64,000 bases of DNA, from assembly GCA_964643355.1 (NCBI GenBank), contig CAZXPW010000006.1:58790-122789 (forward strand), given 5' to 3'. The position numbers and the translations under genes are program-made. Under the pieces are notes generated by a model. That model made no database searches. It saw only the letters and a program-made list of their open reading frames with translations, and was not told the DNA's origin. This document shows positions 7,675-16,683 of this stretch, in pieces. Within the stretch, counting starts at the first letter, position 1. Each line of letters begins with the position of its first letter. This DNA comes from FEN-1350 sp964643355 (lineage in GTDB: Bacteria; Planctomycetota; Phycisphaerae; Sedimentisphaerales; Anaerohalosphaeraceae).

Positions 7675-9488
7675 TATCGGCTTGCCTCCGGTAGCGGTTG
7701 GAGAATTCTGATCAACTCCTGTTTGTCGAAGATTCCGAGCAGTTTGTGCTGGGTTCCATCCGGAGTCAGGACAACCGTGGCCGGGACGGTACCGGGGATT
7801 TTGTAGATTTCTCGGAGATCGACCGTGGCGGGATACTGTTTCTGGGTCGTATCTCCAAGAACCGGCAAAACACCTTTTTTTTGGATCAGGCCGACAACTT
7901 CGGAATCGTGATAGACAGACCTGTCCACTACCTTACAGTTGGTGCACCAGTCGGCGGTAAACTTGATCAGGACGGGTTGTTTCTCGGCGACGGAACGATT
8001 GATTGAGCCCGAATCATAGCTTGTCCAAGCCACTCGGGAACCGGCTTGCGCGGATTCCGAGGGCAAAAGCCACAAGCCCGCCACCACGGCTACCGCTGCG
8101 GCCAATCCGCGAATGATCCACTTTTTGATCGCCGGCGTCGAGAAAGACACCCATCCACCCCACATCCACAGGGCAAAACTCAGAATTACGGCATATTGAA
8201 TCACATTCAACAATCGCTGGCCCGACAAGGCCGGCAAAGCCAATTTGATCGCCACATAAAAGAGCACAAACGCCATCGCTTTGCGAAAGATATCCATCCA
8301 GGCACCGGGACGGGGGACTTTTTGCAGGAGTTTGGGAAATCCGACCAGGATCGCATATGGCAGGGCCATTCCAACGCCCATTGTAACAATGGCGGCAGCG
8401 CCAACGACCCACGGTTGCGTCTGCGCCCAGATCAGAACCATTCCAAAATACGCACCGCTGCAGGGCGTACTCAGAATCGCGGCAAAAAAGCCCATCCCCA
8501 TTGAACCGGCAATCCCGTGTCCGGATCCCTGTGCCGCCGAAATCGTACCGGGCAACTGGATCGAAAACACATCCAGCAAAAACAATCCCATAACCACAAT
8601 CAACAGGAATAAGGCCGTCGCCACGGCTGGGTATCGAAGGTGATCCCCCCAGTCGATGACGATGCCGGTCCTCCATTTGATCACCGCGGCAATAGCGGCA
8701 AATACGATGAAGAACAAAATGATTCCACCACTGAAAGCCAACCCCAATCCGATCCGGCGTCCTGAAGATTGCCGGGATTGTTCGACCAATCGCATAACCA
8801 CCAACGGGAGGATGGGCAAAACGCAGGGCATGATGTTAATCGACAAACCGGCCAGAAGAGCCAGAGCCATCGCCACAGGGACGCCAAAATTTTGTTGATC
8901 GACTTTGGCTACAATCGAAATGCGTGAAGGTGTCTGGATCGCGTCGCGAACCGGAGAAGAGGTTGGCGCCAACGGCCCCGACGACCCCCATTCGATTGTG
9001 GGCCAGGAGAGCTTGTCGGCAAAATTCAACCTCGTCCTCAGGGTTTGTTCAAACGGCGGCAGGCACAACTTGCTGGTACAGGCAATCCCCTTGATGGTGA
9101 CCGTCGCCTCGCCGGTTCCGGTCTCGGGGGCCGACTGAATCGGCACAAACACCGTGAAATCGCCGACATAGACTTCTACCTCTTTTTCAAAGGCCTTATC
9201 GTAAAAAAGACTGTGACGCGGAAATTCAACAGGACCAAACTCGACGCCTTTGGCGGTTGCCTCGATTGCAAGGGCAAAACCACCGGGGGCGGTTTCTTTG
9301 CTTGCGTAATAATGCAGGTCGCTGGTTCCCTGAAAACGAACGGCCAAACCAGGACGGTCGGCTGCCTTTACACCCTGCAGACTCGCGCTGGATCGTTCCG
9401 ATCCGCTTTCAACGATCCTTTCTCCGCGGCTGACCGCAACTCCGACCAGCAGGACCACGACACCAGGCACTATCCATCGACTTCGCAT
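7674..9488 (-). CDS. dsbD: DsbD-type thiol:disulfide interchange protein
   Basis: A 604-residue membrane protein that carries reducing equivalents from cytoplasmic thioredoxin to the periplasm. It has the full three-domain layout. A signal peptide is followed by a periplasmic DsbD-alpha-like domain with paired cysteines (GIACTSKLC, C137/C142). The membrane core spans about residues 200-470 with redox cysteines in MPCVLP (C222) and TPCSGAY (C343). The C-terminal thioredoxin domain has WCTNC (C515/C518). The likely use is cytochrome c or periplasmic protein maturation. The ribosome site before this ATG is poor. A much better one (AAGGAGG) lies about 40 bp upstream, before a TTG in another frame that would overlap this start by about 80 bp (see findings). 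Confidence 0.94.
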   Translation of the reverse strand: MRSRWIVPGVVVLLVGVAVSRGERIVESGSERSSASLQGVKAADRPGLAVRFQGTSDLHYYASKETAPGGFALAIEATAKGVEFGPVEFPRHSLFYDKAFEKEVEVYVGDFTVFVPIQSAPETGTGEATVTIKGIACTSKLCLPPFEQTLRTRLNFADKLSWPTIEWGSSGPLAPTSSPVRDAIQTPSRISIVAKVDQQNFGVPVAMALALLAGLSINIMPCVLPILPLVVMRLVEQSRQSSGRRIGLGLAFSGGIILFFIVFAAIAAVIKWRTGIVIDWGDHLRYPAVATALFLLIVVMGLFLLDVFSIQLPGTISAAQGSGHGIAGSMGMGFFAAILSTPCSGAYFGMVLIWAQTQPWVVGAAAIVTMGVGMALPYAILVGFPKLLQKVPRPGAWMDIFRKAMAFVLFYVAIKLALPALSGQRLLNVIQYAVILSFALWMWGGWVSFSTPAIKKWIIRGLAAAVAVVAGLWLLPSESAQAGSRVAWTSYDSGSINRSVAEKQPVLIKFTADWCTNCKVVDRSVYHDSEVVGLIQKKGVLPVLGDTTQKQYPATVDLREIYKIPGTVPATVVLTPDGTQHKLLGIFDKQELIRILQPLPEASR

Positions 9489-9667
9489 ACAATCTGATTC
9501 CTTCCAGAACTTTGAGATTCAAGGGATACCCTCCTTTTACGAACTGGAACCCAAGAGGTTCACATCGCCGATGGAGAGGATTTCCCGCCGAAACAGTGTA
9601 GGAAGTGGTTTCAGCATTGGCAAACGAAATTCCAACCTCGACCGGATCCTCCGTTCGGATGAACGGA

Positions 9668-10084
9668 TTAGCGTTTTCCTTCGGCCGGATAGGACGCCGC
9701 TCCGACGGGCTTTTCATCGGGATTTTCCGTCTGGACAACAGGTTTGGGTTCGTCGGGGATCTTGAGGGCTTTTTCGATTCGACTCAGGCGAACGGAAATG
9801 GCCTCCAGTTTCTTATCGATGACCTCAAGCTTTTGCCCGCCCTGCTGAATGTCATCGGCGGTCCGATTGAGCTGATTCTGGACCAGGTTCAGATATTGAT
9901 CGGCAAGTCGCTCATAAGCCGCGATTATCCGGTCGGAATTACCGTAATACGATTCCACAACCGCATCGGCGTCGATTTCGTAGGTTTTCGTGGCCGCCGA
10001 ATCGGCCGTGGCCAGCCAAATCAATCCAACGCCGACACCCATCAGAATTGTCAGGATCCGGGCGAGTGATTTCGCGGGTTGCAT
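9668..10084 (-). CDS. Hypothetical membrane-anchored coiled-coil protein
   Basis: A 138-residue protein. One hydrophobic segment near residues 9-27 can act as an uncleaved anchor or signal. Residues 45-112 are strongly helical and heptad-like (ERLADQYLNLVQNQL, then KLEVIDKKLEAISVRLSRIEKAL), consistent with a coiled coil. The tail is rich in proline, glutamate and lysine. It follows another hypothetical gene by 15 bp and precedes dsbD. I recognise no family. It could be an envelope spacer or oligomerising accessory factor; function is not assigned. Confidence 0.75.
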   Translation of the reverse strand: MQPAKSLARILTILMGVGVGLIWLATADSAATKTYEIDADAVVESYYGNSDRIIAAYERLADQYLNLVQNQLNRTADDIQQGGQKLEVIDKKLEAISVRLSRIEKALKIPDEPKPVVQTENPDEKPVGAASYPAEGKR

Positions 10085-10099
10085 ACTTGAACCTCCCTA

Positions 10100-10936
10100 T
10101 CAGGCGACAGCGTTAACCTGCGGCTGATATAAATCCGCCCGCCATTGTTCCAGTCGTTGCCGCTCCATCGCACGGTATTGTTCGATATACAGATTGTCTC
10201 CGGCGGATTGCGGATGCAGTCGGCCGGCGGCGTTTGGCTCAGAAAGGGTCATCCGTAGATTCGCCAATTCGACCGCAAAGGCCGCTCGCAGGGTGTTCGG
10301 TGGAATCGGAGAATCCGTCAAGGCATCTTCGACATTGAAAATCGGTTCGGCTTCCCCCTCTTTTGATGAATCAGGGTCCGTTTGAAGCGAGCGGTTGAGT
10401 CGCTCAAAGGCATCCTCGATCCGTTCGATCAATTCATCGGATCGGGTCTTACGCGAATCGAAAGATTGAGCCGCCTGCCGTACATCGCCGCGGAATTGCT
10501 GGATGGTCTCGGCCAAGACAGCCATCTGCCGACTCGTCCAAAGCGGCGAGGAAACCATTGCTTTTGCCCGCTCGGACACGACATCCACCAATCGGCTGGT
10601 CGGATCCTGCCTCAATCCATCTTCGGATGCTCCTTCCGTCTCCGGCCGATTCCGGACACGCAAACGCGCGGCATTTTCAACAGATTGACGGGGAGATTCC
10701 GGATCGGAGCCGAATTGAGATTGCATGGCCTCACGAGCCAAAAGGATTGACAATCGCTGCATTACGGCTCCGGAGGAAAACATCGAGGTGGTCTGCGTCC
10801 AGTCGATTTCGTTCGTCTGGTCTTGAGGAGATTCAACCGGATCAATCGCTTCGACCGGCGGAGTTTCTCCATCACGGAGAGAGGTCCGTGTCAGGATATA
10901 ACTTGAAATCCCAATTCCGCCAATGGATCCGATCAT
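10100..10936 (-). CDS. Hypothetical protein, Gly/Ile-rich N-terminus and helical body
   Basis: A 278-residue protein not assigned to a family. The first 17 residues (MIGSIGGIGISSYILTR) are short, glycine-rich and hydrophobic, but too short for a typical membrane span. The rest is polar, with acidic Pro/Glu/Asp-rich linkers (about 25-45, 95-125, 190-210) and helical segments such as RSDELIERIEDAFERLNRSLQ. No cysteines or catalytic motif are evident. It sits between the rnf genes and the coiled-coil gene on the same strand and may be a regulator or accessory of that block; that is speculation from position only. Confidence 0.75.
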   Translation of the reverse strand: MIGSIGGIGISSYILTRTSLRDGETPPVEAIDPVESPQDQTNEIDWTQTTSMFSSGAVMQRLSILLAREAMQSQFGSDPESPRQSVENAARLRVRNRPETEGASEDGLRQDPTSRLVDVVSERAKAMVSSPLWTSRQMAVLAETIQQFRGDVRQAAQSFDSRKTRSDELIERIEDAFERLNRSLQTDPDSSKEGEAEPIFNVEDALTDSPIPPNTLRAAFAVELANLRMTLSEPNAAGRLHPQSAGDNLYIEQYRAMERQRLEQWRADLYQPQVNAVA

Positions 10937-11085
10937 CGTTCACCTTTGACAGACCGATCCAATTATCGGTCTTCCGTAGGTTCATCGACCATTTGAAGGT
11001 GGGGACTTTACGCGAAACGGAACGGATCATCTGACCCTTTCGATCCTACCCAGCGGAATCCCGCCGGGGGCGATAATATCGCGTG

Positions 11086-11973
11086 TTACGCTGCTGTCTC
11101 CGCGGTTTTTTTGGCCGGTCTGGGTTCCGGGGCGCCCCTGCCGCGGAGGACAATAGCCCCCGTTGGGCATTTCTGCATTGCCATATCACATCCCGGGTCT
11201 GGAACATAGGCGGAATAATTCAACACGGCCAGATTGTTCTCGACGACAAACAGGGGGCTTTGCTTGGAACACAACCCGCACCCGATGCATCCCACCGCGC
11301 AAACAGCACGGGTGGTTTTCCCATTCTCGCGGCTGTTACACGCGACGATCATCATCTGAGGATGGGGAAAGGGTACAAGTCGAATGAGAAACCGCGGGCA
11401 GGCCTTGGCACAAGCCCCGCATCCGGTACATCGGTCGTAATCCACCGTCGCAAGACCCTCCACCACATGCAATGCGTCGAACTTACATGCCCGCGTGCAG
11501 TCGCCAAAACCCAGACAACCGAATTTGCACGCTTGTACCAGCGGCAGCGCATTGGCGGCGGTGCATCTGGGGATGCCCTCATAGGTTGCGAAATGCCGGC
11601 GGTCTTCGTCGTGAGCACGACAATGGACGATCGGTCGAAGCGAAGCTCCCCCGCCGCTGATCTGCAAATTTAGAATTGCGGCAATGGCTTCGGCGGTCTT
11701 TTGCCCGCCGGGCGCGCATCGGCCGAGCAGTTCCGGATCGGCCACGACGGCCTTGGCGTACTGGCCACATCCGGGATAGCCACAGGACCCGCAATCGACC
11801 TTCGGTAAAACCGCGTGTATCTGCTCGATCTTCGGATCGACCGCTACCCGAAGTTTGATGCTGGCCACCAGCAGCGCGATTGAAAACAGCAGGCCCAATC
11901 CCATCATGACCACGCCGGCCGGCCAGGCGCTGTTCCACAACTCAACAATCGAAGCAAGAAAAATGTCATCCAT
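11086..11973 (-). CDS. rnfB: Rnf electron transport complex subunit RnfB
   Basis: The ferredoxin-facing iron-sulfur subunit of the ion-pumping ferredoxin:NAD+ oxidoreductase; 295 residues. It has one N-terminal membrane anchor (about 18-40), then the RnfB-specific 4Fe-4S domain (VDCGSCGYPGCGQYAKAV, with a further cysteine in GRCAPGG). Several ferredoxin-like motifs follow (CKFGCLGFGDCTRAC, CTGCGACAKACP, CIGCGLCSKQSP). The length and number of cluster motifs match RnfB of anaerobes. It is the last gene of the C-D-G-E-A-B order. A KK/PRP-rich tail ends the protein. Confidence 0.97.
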   Translation of the reverse strand: MDDIFLASIVELWNSAWPAGVVMMGLGLLFSIALLVASIKLRVAVDPKIEQIHAVLPKVDCGSCGYPGCGQYAKAVVADPELLGRCAPGGQKTAEAIAAILNLQISGGGASLRPIVHCRAHDEDRRHFATYEGIPRCTAANALPLVQACKFGCLGFGDCTRACKFDALHVVEGLATVDYDRCTGCGACAKACPRFLIRLVPFPHPQMMIVACNSRENGKTTRAVCAVGCIGCGLCSKQSPLFVVENNLAVLNYSAYVPDPGCDMAMQKCPTGAIVLRGRGAPEPRPAKKTAETAA

Positions 11974-12004
11974 CGCTTTGATTCCAATCGCTCGCGGGTA
12001 TAGA

Positions 12005-12595
12005 TTACTTGATCATTCCGGCGAATCCCATAAATGCCAAAGTCAGAAGACCCGCCGTAATCAGCGTGATCGGCGCTCCCTGCAGACACGACGGGACATC
12101 GGCCAGGATCAGATTTTCACGAATGCCAGCCATAATACAGATCGCCAGAGTAAACCCGATTCCAGCGCCGAAACTGAGGACAACGGCCTGCAGAAAGTTG
12201 GTGATCTGCCATTGATCCAGAAATAGGCAAATACCAAGGATCACGCAATTGGTCGTGATCAGGGGTAGAAAGATTCCAAAGCTTTCGTACAATGGCGGAA
12301 AGAATTTTCGCAGGTACATCTCAACAAGCTGAACCGCCCCGGCGATTACGAGGATATAACAAACATAGCGGGTCACCTCCAGGTCCAGGGGGGTCAGCAC
12401 AAACTGGTCAATCAGAAAGGTGATCGATCCGCTGAGGGTTGTCACAAAAGTGACGGCCAGTCCCATTCCAAAGGCCATATCCAGACGGCCAGATACCCCG
12501 ATATAGGGACAAATGCCCAGGAACTTGGTGAAGACAAAGTTGTTGACGATCACGATGGATAAAAATCCCAGAACCAGCATTTCGATCGTATGCAT
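12005..12595 (-). CDS. rnfA: Rnf complex membrane subunit RnfA
   Basis: A 196-residue integral membrane protein with six predicted helices, homologous to NqrE. Family hallmarks visible are NNFVFTKFLGICPYIGVS near the N-terminus and ITTNCVILGICLF in the second half. The two half-membrane cysteines in these motifs (LGIC, NCVILG) match those that hold the intramembrane Fe-S cluster between RnfA and RnfE. The start lies 3 bp after the rnfE stop. Confidence 0.97.
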   Translation of the reverse strand: MHTIEMLVLGFLSIVIVNNFVFTKFLGICPYIGVSGRLDMAFGMGLAVTFVTTLSGSITFLIDQFVLTPLDLEVTRYVCYILVIAGAVQLVEMYLRKFFPPLYESFGIFLPLITTNCVILGICLFLDQWQITNFLQAVVLSFGAGIGFTLAICIMAGIRENLILADVPSCLQGAPITLITAGLLTLAFMGFAGMIK

Positions 12596-12598
12596 GGT

Positions 12599-13231
12599 TT
12601 ATCCTTTGGCTTTCCGGGTTAGACGAACCACCAGGCCCAAAAGCAAGCCCAGCGTAACAAACGCGCCAACGGGGAATCCCAGCCCAGCCCACGGCACAAA
12701 CCAGCCCCCGTTTTCGGCCAGGGGCAGAACCGTCCTTCCCAGCAGTTTGCCTGATGCCAAAATCTCGCGGATGCCCGCCAGAAGCGACAATGACAAAGTA
12801 AAACCGACCCCCATCGCCAGTCCATCGATGGCGCTGATCCAGAGCCCCTGTTTGCTGGCGCAGGCCTCTGCCCGGCAAATGATCAGGCAATTGACAATGA
12901 TTAAAGGGATATACGCGCCGAGATATTCGCTCATTTCGGGTTGATAGGCCTTGAGAAACTGGTCGGCGATGGTAACAAAGACCGCGATGGTTAGCGTGAA
13001 CATCAGAATTCTCAGATGGGGTTTCAGTTGGCGGCGCAAGATGCTGATGATCAGGTTTGAGCAGATCAACACGAATATTACACAACCGCCCATCGTCAGG
13101 GCGGCCTGTAAAGTTGTCGTTACCGCCAGCGTCGGGCACATTCCCAACATCAGGCCAAAGATGGGGTTTTCTTTAAACAACCCATTCCAGACAACTGTGG
13201 CGGAACGAATCGTGGGTGCGTCATTGGCCAT
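12599..13231 (-). CDS. rnfE: Rnf complex membrane subunit RnfE
   Basis: A 210-residue integral membrane protein, paralogue of RnfA and homologue of NqrD. Motifs include NPIFGLMLGMCPTLAVTTT and IPLIIVNCLIICRAEACAS, whose cysteines match the membrane cluster site shared with RnfA. It overlaps the end of rnfG by 11 bp. Confidence 0.97.
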   Translation of the reverse strand: MANDAPTIRSATVVWNGLFKENPIFGLMLGMCPTLAVTTTLQAALTMGGCVIFVLICSNLIISILRRQLKPHLRILMFTLTIAVFVTIADQFLKAYQPEMSEYLGAYIPLIIVNCLIICRAEACASKQGLWISAIDGLAMGVGFTLSLSLLAGIREILASGKLLGRTVLPLAENGGWFVPWAGLGFPVGAFVTLGLLLGLVVRLTRKAKG

Positions 13232-13844
13232 GGGATAACAGCCCTTTTGACTTCAATTGCGTTTGGATCGCGACGGCATACCGATTGAAGATCGCCACGA
13301 CGGCATCACTGGTAACCGTCGCCCCGGTTATCGCGACGATGGTCGAGTCGATGGCCGTCGGATCGCCGGCCTTGGTTAAAGTCAGCGGTCCGACCGGGGC
13401 TCCTTGATATTGCTTTTCATAAAAGCCGTCGCGAATCTTGATCTTGTCGCCGAAACCCGGAGTTTCGTTGCAGACCAGCGTCCCAAAACCGAGAATCTTT
13501 TCAAATCCCGTATCAGCGGCAACGACCAGCCGGATCGGACCAGCAAATCCGGTTCCTTCGGCCACAAACGCCCAGCCGATACATTGGCCACCTTGAACGG
13601 CTTTGCGGATATCAACTGAAATCGGCTGTCCTTGTCCGGATTCCAGAGAGATTCCTTCGATCGGTTCGAAGGTTGTGTCTTCCTTACCGAAAAGAGCCGC
13701 GGCCAGATTGTTAAACTTGTTGAGTTCGTTTTGTGCAATCCGCGGCGACCAGGCAGCGTCTGTTACGGCCAGCAACAGACCAAAGAGAAATGATGCGACA
13801 ATCAGCAGCCAACTTTCGCGGAGAAATAATCGAATCTTATCCAC
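13221..13844 (-). CDS. rnfG: Rnf complex FMN-binding subunit RnfG
   Basis: A 207-residue protein with one N-terminal membrane helix (about 12-30) and a periplasmic FMN-binding domain. The flavinylation motif (S/T)GATxT appears as TGATVTS near residue 167; in the family FMN is attached to the last threonine by ApbE, which is not encoded in this window. The 5' end overlaps rnfD by 8 bp and the 3' end overlaps rnfE by 11 bp. Confidence 0.96.
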   Translation of the reverse strand: MDKIRLFLRESWLLIVASFLFGLLLAVTDAAWSPRIAQNELNKFNNLAAALFGKEDTTFEPIEGISLESGQGQPISVDIRKAVQGGQCIGWAFVAEGTGFAGPIRLVVAADTGFEKILGFGTLVCNETPGFGDKIKIRDGFYEKQYQGAPVGPLTLTKAGDPTAIDSTIVAITGATVTSDAVVAIFNRYAVAIQTQLKSKGLLSHGQ

Positions 13845-14844
13845 GGACGATCCCTCCGGCCGGAATCTGTTTGCAGAATCGATCGATCAGCGGCGTAAAA
13901 GCGTTCATGATCAAGACCGCATACATCACGCCTTCCGGGTATTCGCCGATCATGCGAATCAGCATCGTCAGAGTTCCAACTCCCACCCCGAAAATCAGCA
14001 TCCCCCGTCCGGTCAACGGGGCCGTCACCGGATCGGTTGCGATAAAAAACACCCCCATCAGCATTCCGCCGGTCAGAAGATGCACCTCCGGCGAAACGAA
14101 TCGAGCGGGATTAACCAGCCATCCGACCATCGCACAAATCGTGGCCGCCAGGAGGATCGAAAAGGGGATATGCCAACTGATGGTGCCCCGGATGAGCAGA
14201 TACGCCCCGCCGATCAACATCGCCAGGGCACTGGTCTCGCCGAGGCAACCGCCCACTCGGCCGATAAACGCATCCCTGCGCTGGGCAACCACGACTGACG
14301 GTTCCGCTTTGCCCTTGATGGCCTCCTTGCTCCAGGCCAGCGGCGTGGCTTGGGTGACCGCAATGGCCGAATCCGGACGCAGTTTAGGCATCTGAACATC
14401 GAAAGTCGCCGGAACGGTCCAAGTCGTCATCAGCGTACCAAAGGATGCGGTCAGAAACGCCCGGCCGATCATGGCGGGATTGAAGATATTGGACCCCAGC
14501 CCGCCAAAGACCATCTTGCCGACGGCGATGGCGAAAACCCCGCCGATGATTCCCGCCCAGAACGGCAGCGCCGGCGGTAGAGACATCGCCAGAAGGATGC
14601 CGGTAACGATCGCGCTGAAATCGTCGAGCGTATTCGATCTTCGGCGAATCCAGTTGCAGGCCCACTCCGTTAACATGCACGAGCCGATACAGGCAACCAG
14701 CAAGACCACGGCATAATGGCGGAAGAACCATATCGCCGCCAGCATCGCCGGACATAGCGCCAGGATCACATCGAGCATGACGCTCTGCGTCGAATAGGAT
14801 CGGGCAATATGCGGAGCGTGGGATACGGTTATTTTACTGAGCAT
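13837..14844 (-). CDS. rnfD: Rnf complex membrane subunit RnfD
   Basis: A 335-residue integral membrane protein homologous to NqrB, expected to carry covalent FMN and take part in ion transport. The region AIAVTQATPLAWS corresponds to the family's flavinylated threonine site (xATPL). A long run of hydrophobic helices and a glycine-rich GLGSNIFNPAMIGRAFL segment are typical of RnfD. It starts about 37 bp after rnfC. Confidence 0.96.
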   Translation of the reverse strand: MLSKITVSHAPHIARSYSTQSVMLDVILALCPAMLAAIWFFRHYAVVLLVACIGSCMLTEWACNWIRRRSNTLDDFSAIVTGILLAMSLPPALPFWAGIIGGVFAIAVGKMVFGGLGSNIFNPAMIGRAFLTASFGTLMTTWTVPATFDVQMPKLRPDSAIAVTQATPLAWSKEAIKGKAEPSVVVAQRRDAFIGRVGGCLGETSALAMLIGGAYLLIRGTISWHIPFSILLAATICAMVGWLVNPARFVSPEVHLLTGGMLMGVFFIATDPVTAPLTGRGMLIFGVGVGTLTMLIRMIGEYPEGVMYAVLIMNAFTPLIDRFCKQIPAGGIVRG

Positions 14845-14881
14845 GAATACGCCTTTTGATTGTCAGTCGATCCATACAGTA

Positions 14882-16249
14882 TCACGACGGAATTTTCTTC
14901 TTTTGCCGGGCCAGCAGGATTTTGCCGGTTTTGATATAGCCAGTCAGTTCGATTTTGGCCGGACAGACATAGCTGCAACACCCGCACTCGATACAGGCGG
15001 TCAGAAAATAGTCCTGCGCAATATCCAATCGAGCGGCCTTTACGGCATGGGCAATCCGGGTCGGATTCAGGTGCTCCGGACAAACCTCCAGGCATCGACC
15101 GCAGCGGATGCACGCCGTTTGCCTCTGTTGGTATTTGGCCTCGGTAACCTCTTTTCGCGTCAGAAAAGTCAGAGCCCCGCCGGTCTTGGTGATGGGGGTT
15201 GAGAGGTCGGCGACGGCCATCCCCATCATCGGCCCGCCCAGAATCACGCGGGCAGCCGGATCGGTCAGGCCTCCACAATACTGAACCAGATCGCCGACAG
15301 CCATGCCGACGGGAACATAGTAATTGCCGGGTTTGGCGATTGCCCGACCGGTGACGGTCACCACACGATGGGTCAAAGGCCTCTGCAGAACCACTGCTTC
15401 GGCGATTGCCGCGCAGGTCTGAACATTCAGCACACACACTCCAATCATCGGCGGGATTCCGCCGGTCGGCACCACGCGGCCCAGCAACGACCGGATGAGT
15501 TGCCGTTCGCCGCCCTGCGGATATTTGGTTTTGACGACCGCAATCTGAATTCCACCGTCGGCCCCAATCGCCTGCCGCAAGGCCTCTATCGCGCGGGGTT
15601 TGTTGTCTTCGATGCCGATCATGACGCGGCGACATTCGGACGCTTTCTGCGCTAGTCGGATCCCCGCAACGACCTGATGGGTCCATTCGACCATCACGCG
15701 ATAATCGCAAGTGATGAATGGCTCGCACTCGCAAGCATTGATCAGCAGAAATTCCTTGGGCATCTTGGGATTGGGTTCGATTTTTACGGGGGTGGGGAAT
15801 CCCGCCCCGCCCATTCCCACAATACCGGCGTTACGAACGGCCGTGCAAATCTGCTCGGTTGAGAAGACCGAGGCGTCAAAATTCGCGTGAAACCGATCGG
15901 ATACCGGGAGGATCGGGGGATCGGTTTCGGCATCGGTTTCGATGACCACGGCCATTTCGCGACCCAGTACCGCGTGCGCCTGCAGTGCAACTTCTTTAAC
16001 CGTTCCCGTTACGGACGAATGCACGGGTGCCGAGATGAACGCTTCGGCCTTGCCGATCATTTGGCCCGTCATGACTCGGTCGCGTTTAGTAACCAGCGGC
16101 TTACAGATCGCACCGGTATGCTGGCTGAGAAGGATCGACACCGATTGTGGATGGGGGACAACTTCAATCGGTCGATCTTCGGTCAGCTCTTTGTATTCCG
16201 GGGGGTGGATCCCGCCGGGAAAAGTACCTATTCGTTGGGTCTCGATAAT
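14882..16249 (-). CDS. rnfC: Rnf complex subunit RnfC, probable ATT start codon
   Basis: The NADH/FMN-binding peripheral subunit of Rnf, 455 residues. It carries a glycine-rich nucleotide site (GMGGAGFPTPVKI), the GGPMMGMAV segment and two ferredoxin-type clusters (CIRCGRCLEVCP, CIECGCCSYVCP). The first ATG/GTG/TTG in frame is a GTG at 16141, but that cuts off the conserved N-terminus (GTFPGGIHPPEYKELT), which is encoded just upstream in the same frame. The only start with a ribosome site (AAGGAG, then TGCC) is an ATT at 16249-16247, 20 bp inside the end of the rseC-like gene. A sequence error is an alternative. Product identity is certain; the start is inferred. Confidence 0.93.
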   Translation of the reverse strand: MIETQRIGTFPGGIHPPEYKELTEDRPIEVVPHPQSVSILLSQHTGAICKPLVTKRDRVMTGQMIGKAEAFISAPVHSSVTGTVKEVALQAHAVLGREMAVVIETDAETDPPILPVSDRFHANFDASVFSTEQICTAVRNAGIVGMGGAGFPTPVKIEPNPKMPKEFLLINACECEPFITCDYRVMVEWTHQVVAGIRLAQKASECRRVMIGIEDNKPRAIEALRQAIGADGGIQIAVVKTKYPQGGERQLIRSLLGRVVPTGGIPPMIGVCVLNVQTCAAIAEAVVLQRPLTHRVVTVTGRAIAKPGNYYVPVGMAVGDLVQYCGGLTDPAARVILGGPMMGMAVADLSTPITKTGGALTFLTRKEVTEAKYQQRQTACIRCGRCLEVCPEHLNPTRIAHAVKAARLDIAQDYFLTACIECGCCSYVCPAKIELTGYIKTGKILLARQKKKIPS

Positions 16250-16608
16250 GGCACTCCTTGCCTCTGTACTGCGGACCGGGAAAACAAGATCCGACGCACG
16301 ATTCCAACACCAATCACACTTATCATCAATGACGGAAGGATCCCAACCAACATCCGCAAATCCGAATTTTCAATCCGGCCGCGAAGCATCCGCTCCATCG
16401 CGGCCAACGACAACACAAACAGCACAATCGGAAGGACAAAGGCGATCAAAGATCGACCCAGGACCGATGGCCCCCGTGTGGCCCCAAGTTTCTGATAGAC
16501 GCTGCCGCAAGCGGTTCTCTGGCCACAACCCACACAGGCGTCATCCCATTGCTCATCCTTCGCAGGATATCCGCATCCCGTCTGATTGTCATTTGTCACC
16601 GAATTCAC
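16228..16608 (-). CDS. RseC/SoxR-reducing-system-like membrane protein
   Basis: A 126-residue protein. The N-terminus has a cysteine cluster (GCGYP, then CVGCGQRTAC) followed by two hydrophobic helices (about 49-68 and 82-102), the layout of the RseC family (positive regulator of sigma-E; SoxR reducing system). Such genes often accompany rnf operons. Start is a GTG at 16608. Its 3' end overlaps the proposed rnfC start, suggesting coupled translation. Assignment is from architecture and neighbourhood. Confidence 0.75.
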   Translation of the reverse strand: MNSVTNDNQTGCGYPAKDEQWDDACVGCGQRTACGSVYQKLGATRGPSVLGRSLIAFVLPIVLFVLSLAAMERMLRGRIENSDLRMLVGILPSLMISVIGVGIVRRILFSRSAVQRQGVPLSRPNE

Positions 16609-16683
16609 AACCGAATACTATAAACAGAATCGCGGAAATGTCTATAGGAAATTGGAACGGATCAGCATTCTATCGGCTTGGAT

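Noticed and set aside
14829..15734. Minus-strand 301-codon frame inside rnfC
   Set aside because: Composition is Arg/Ser/Asp-rich shadow sequence; rnfC in another frame has full cluster motifs.
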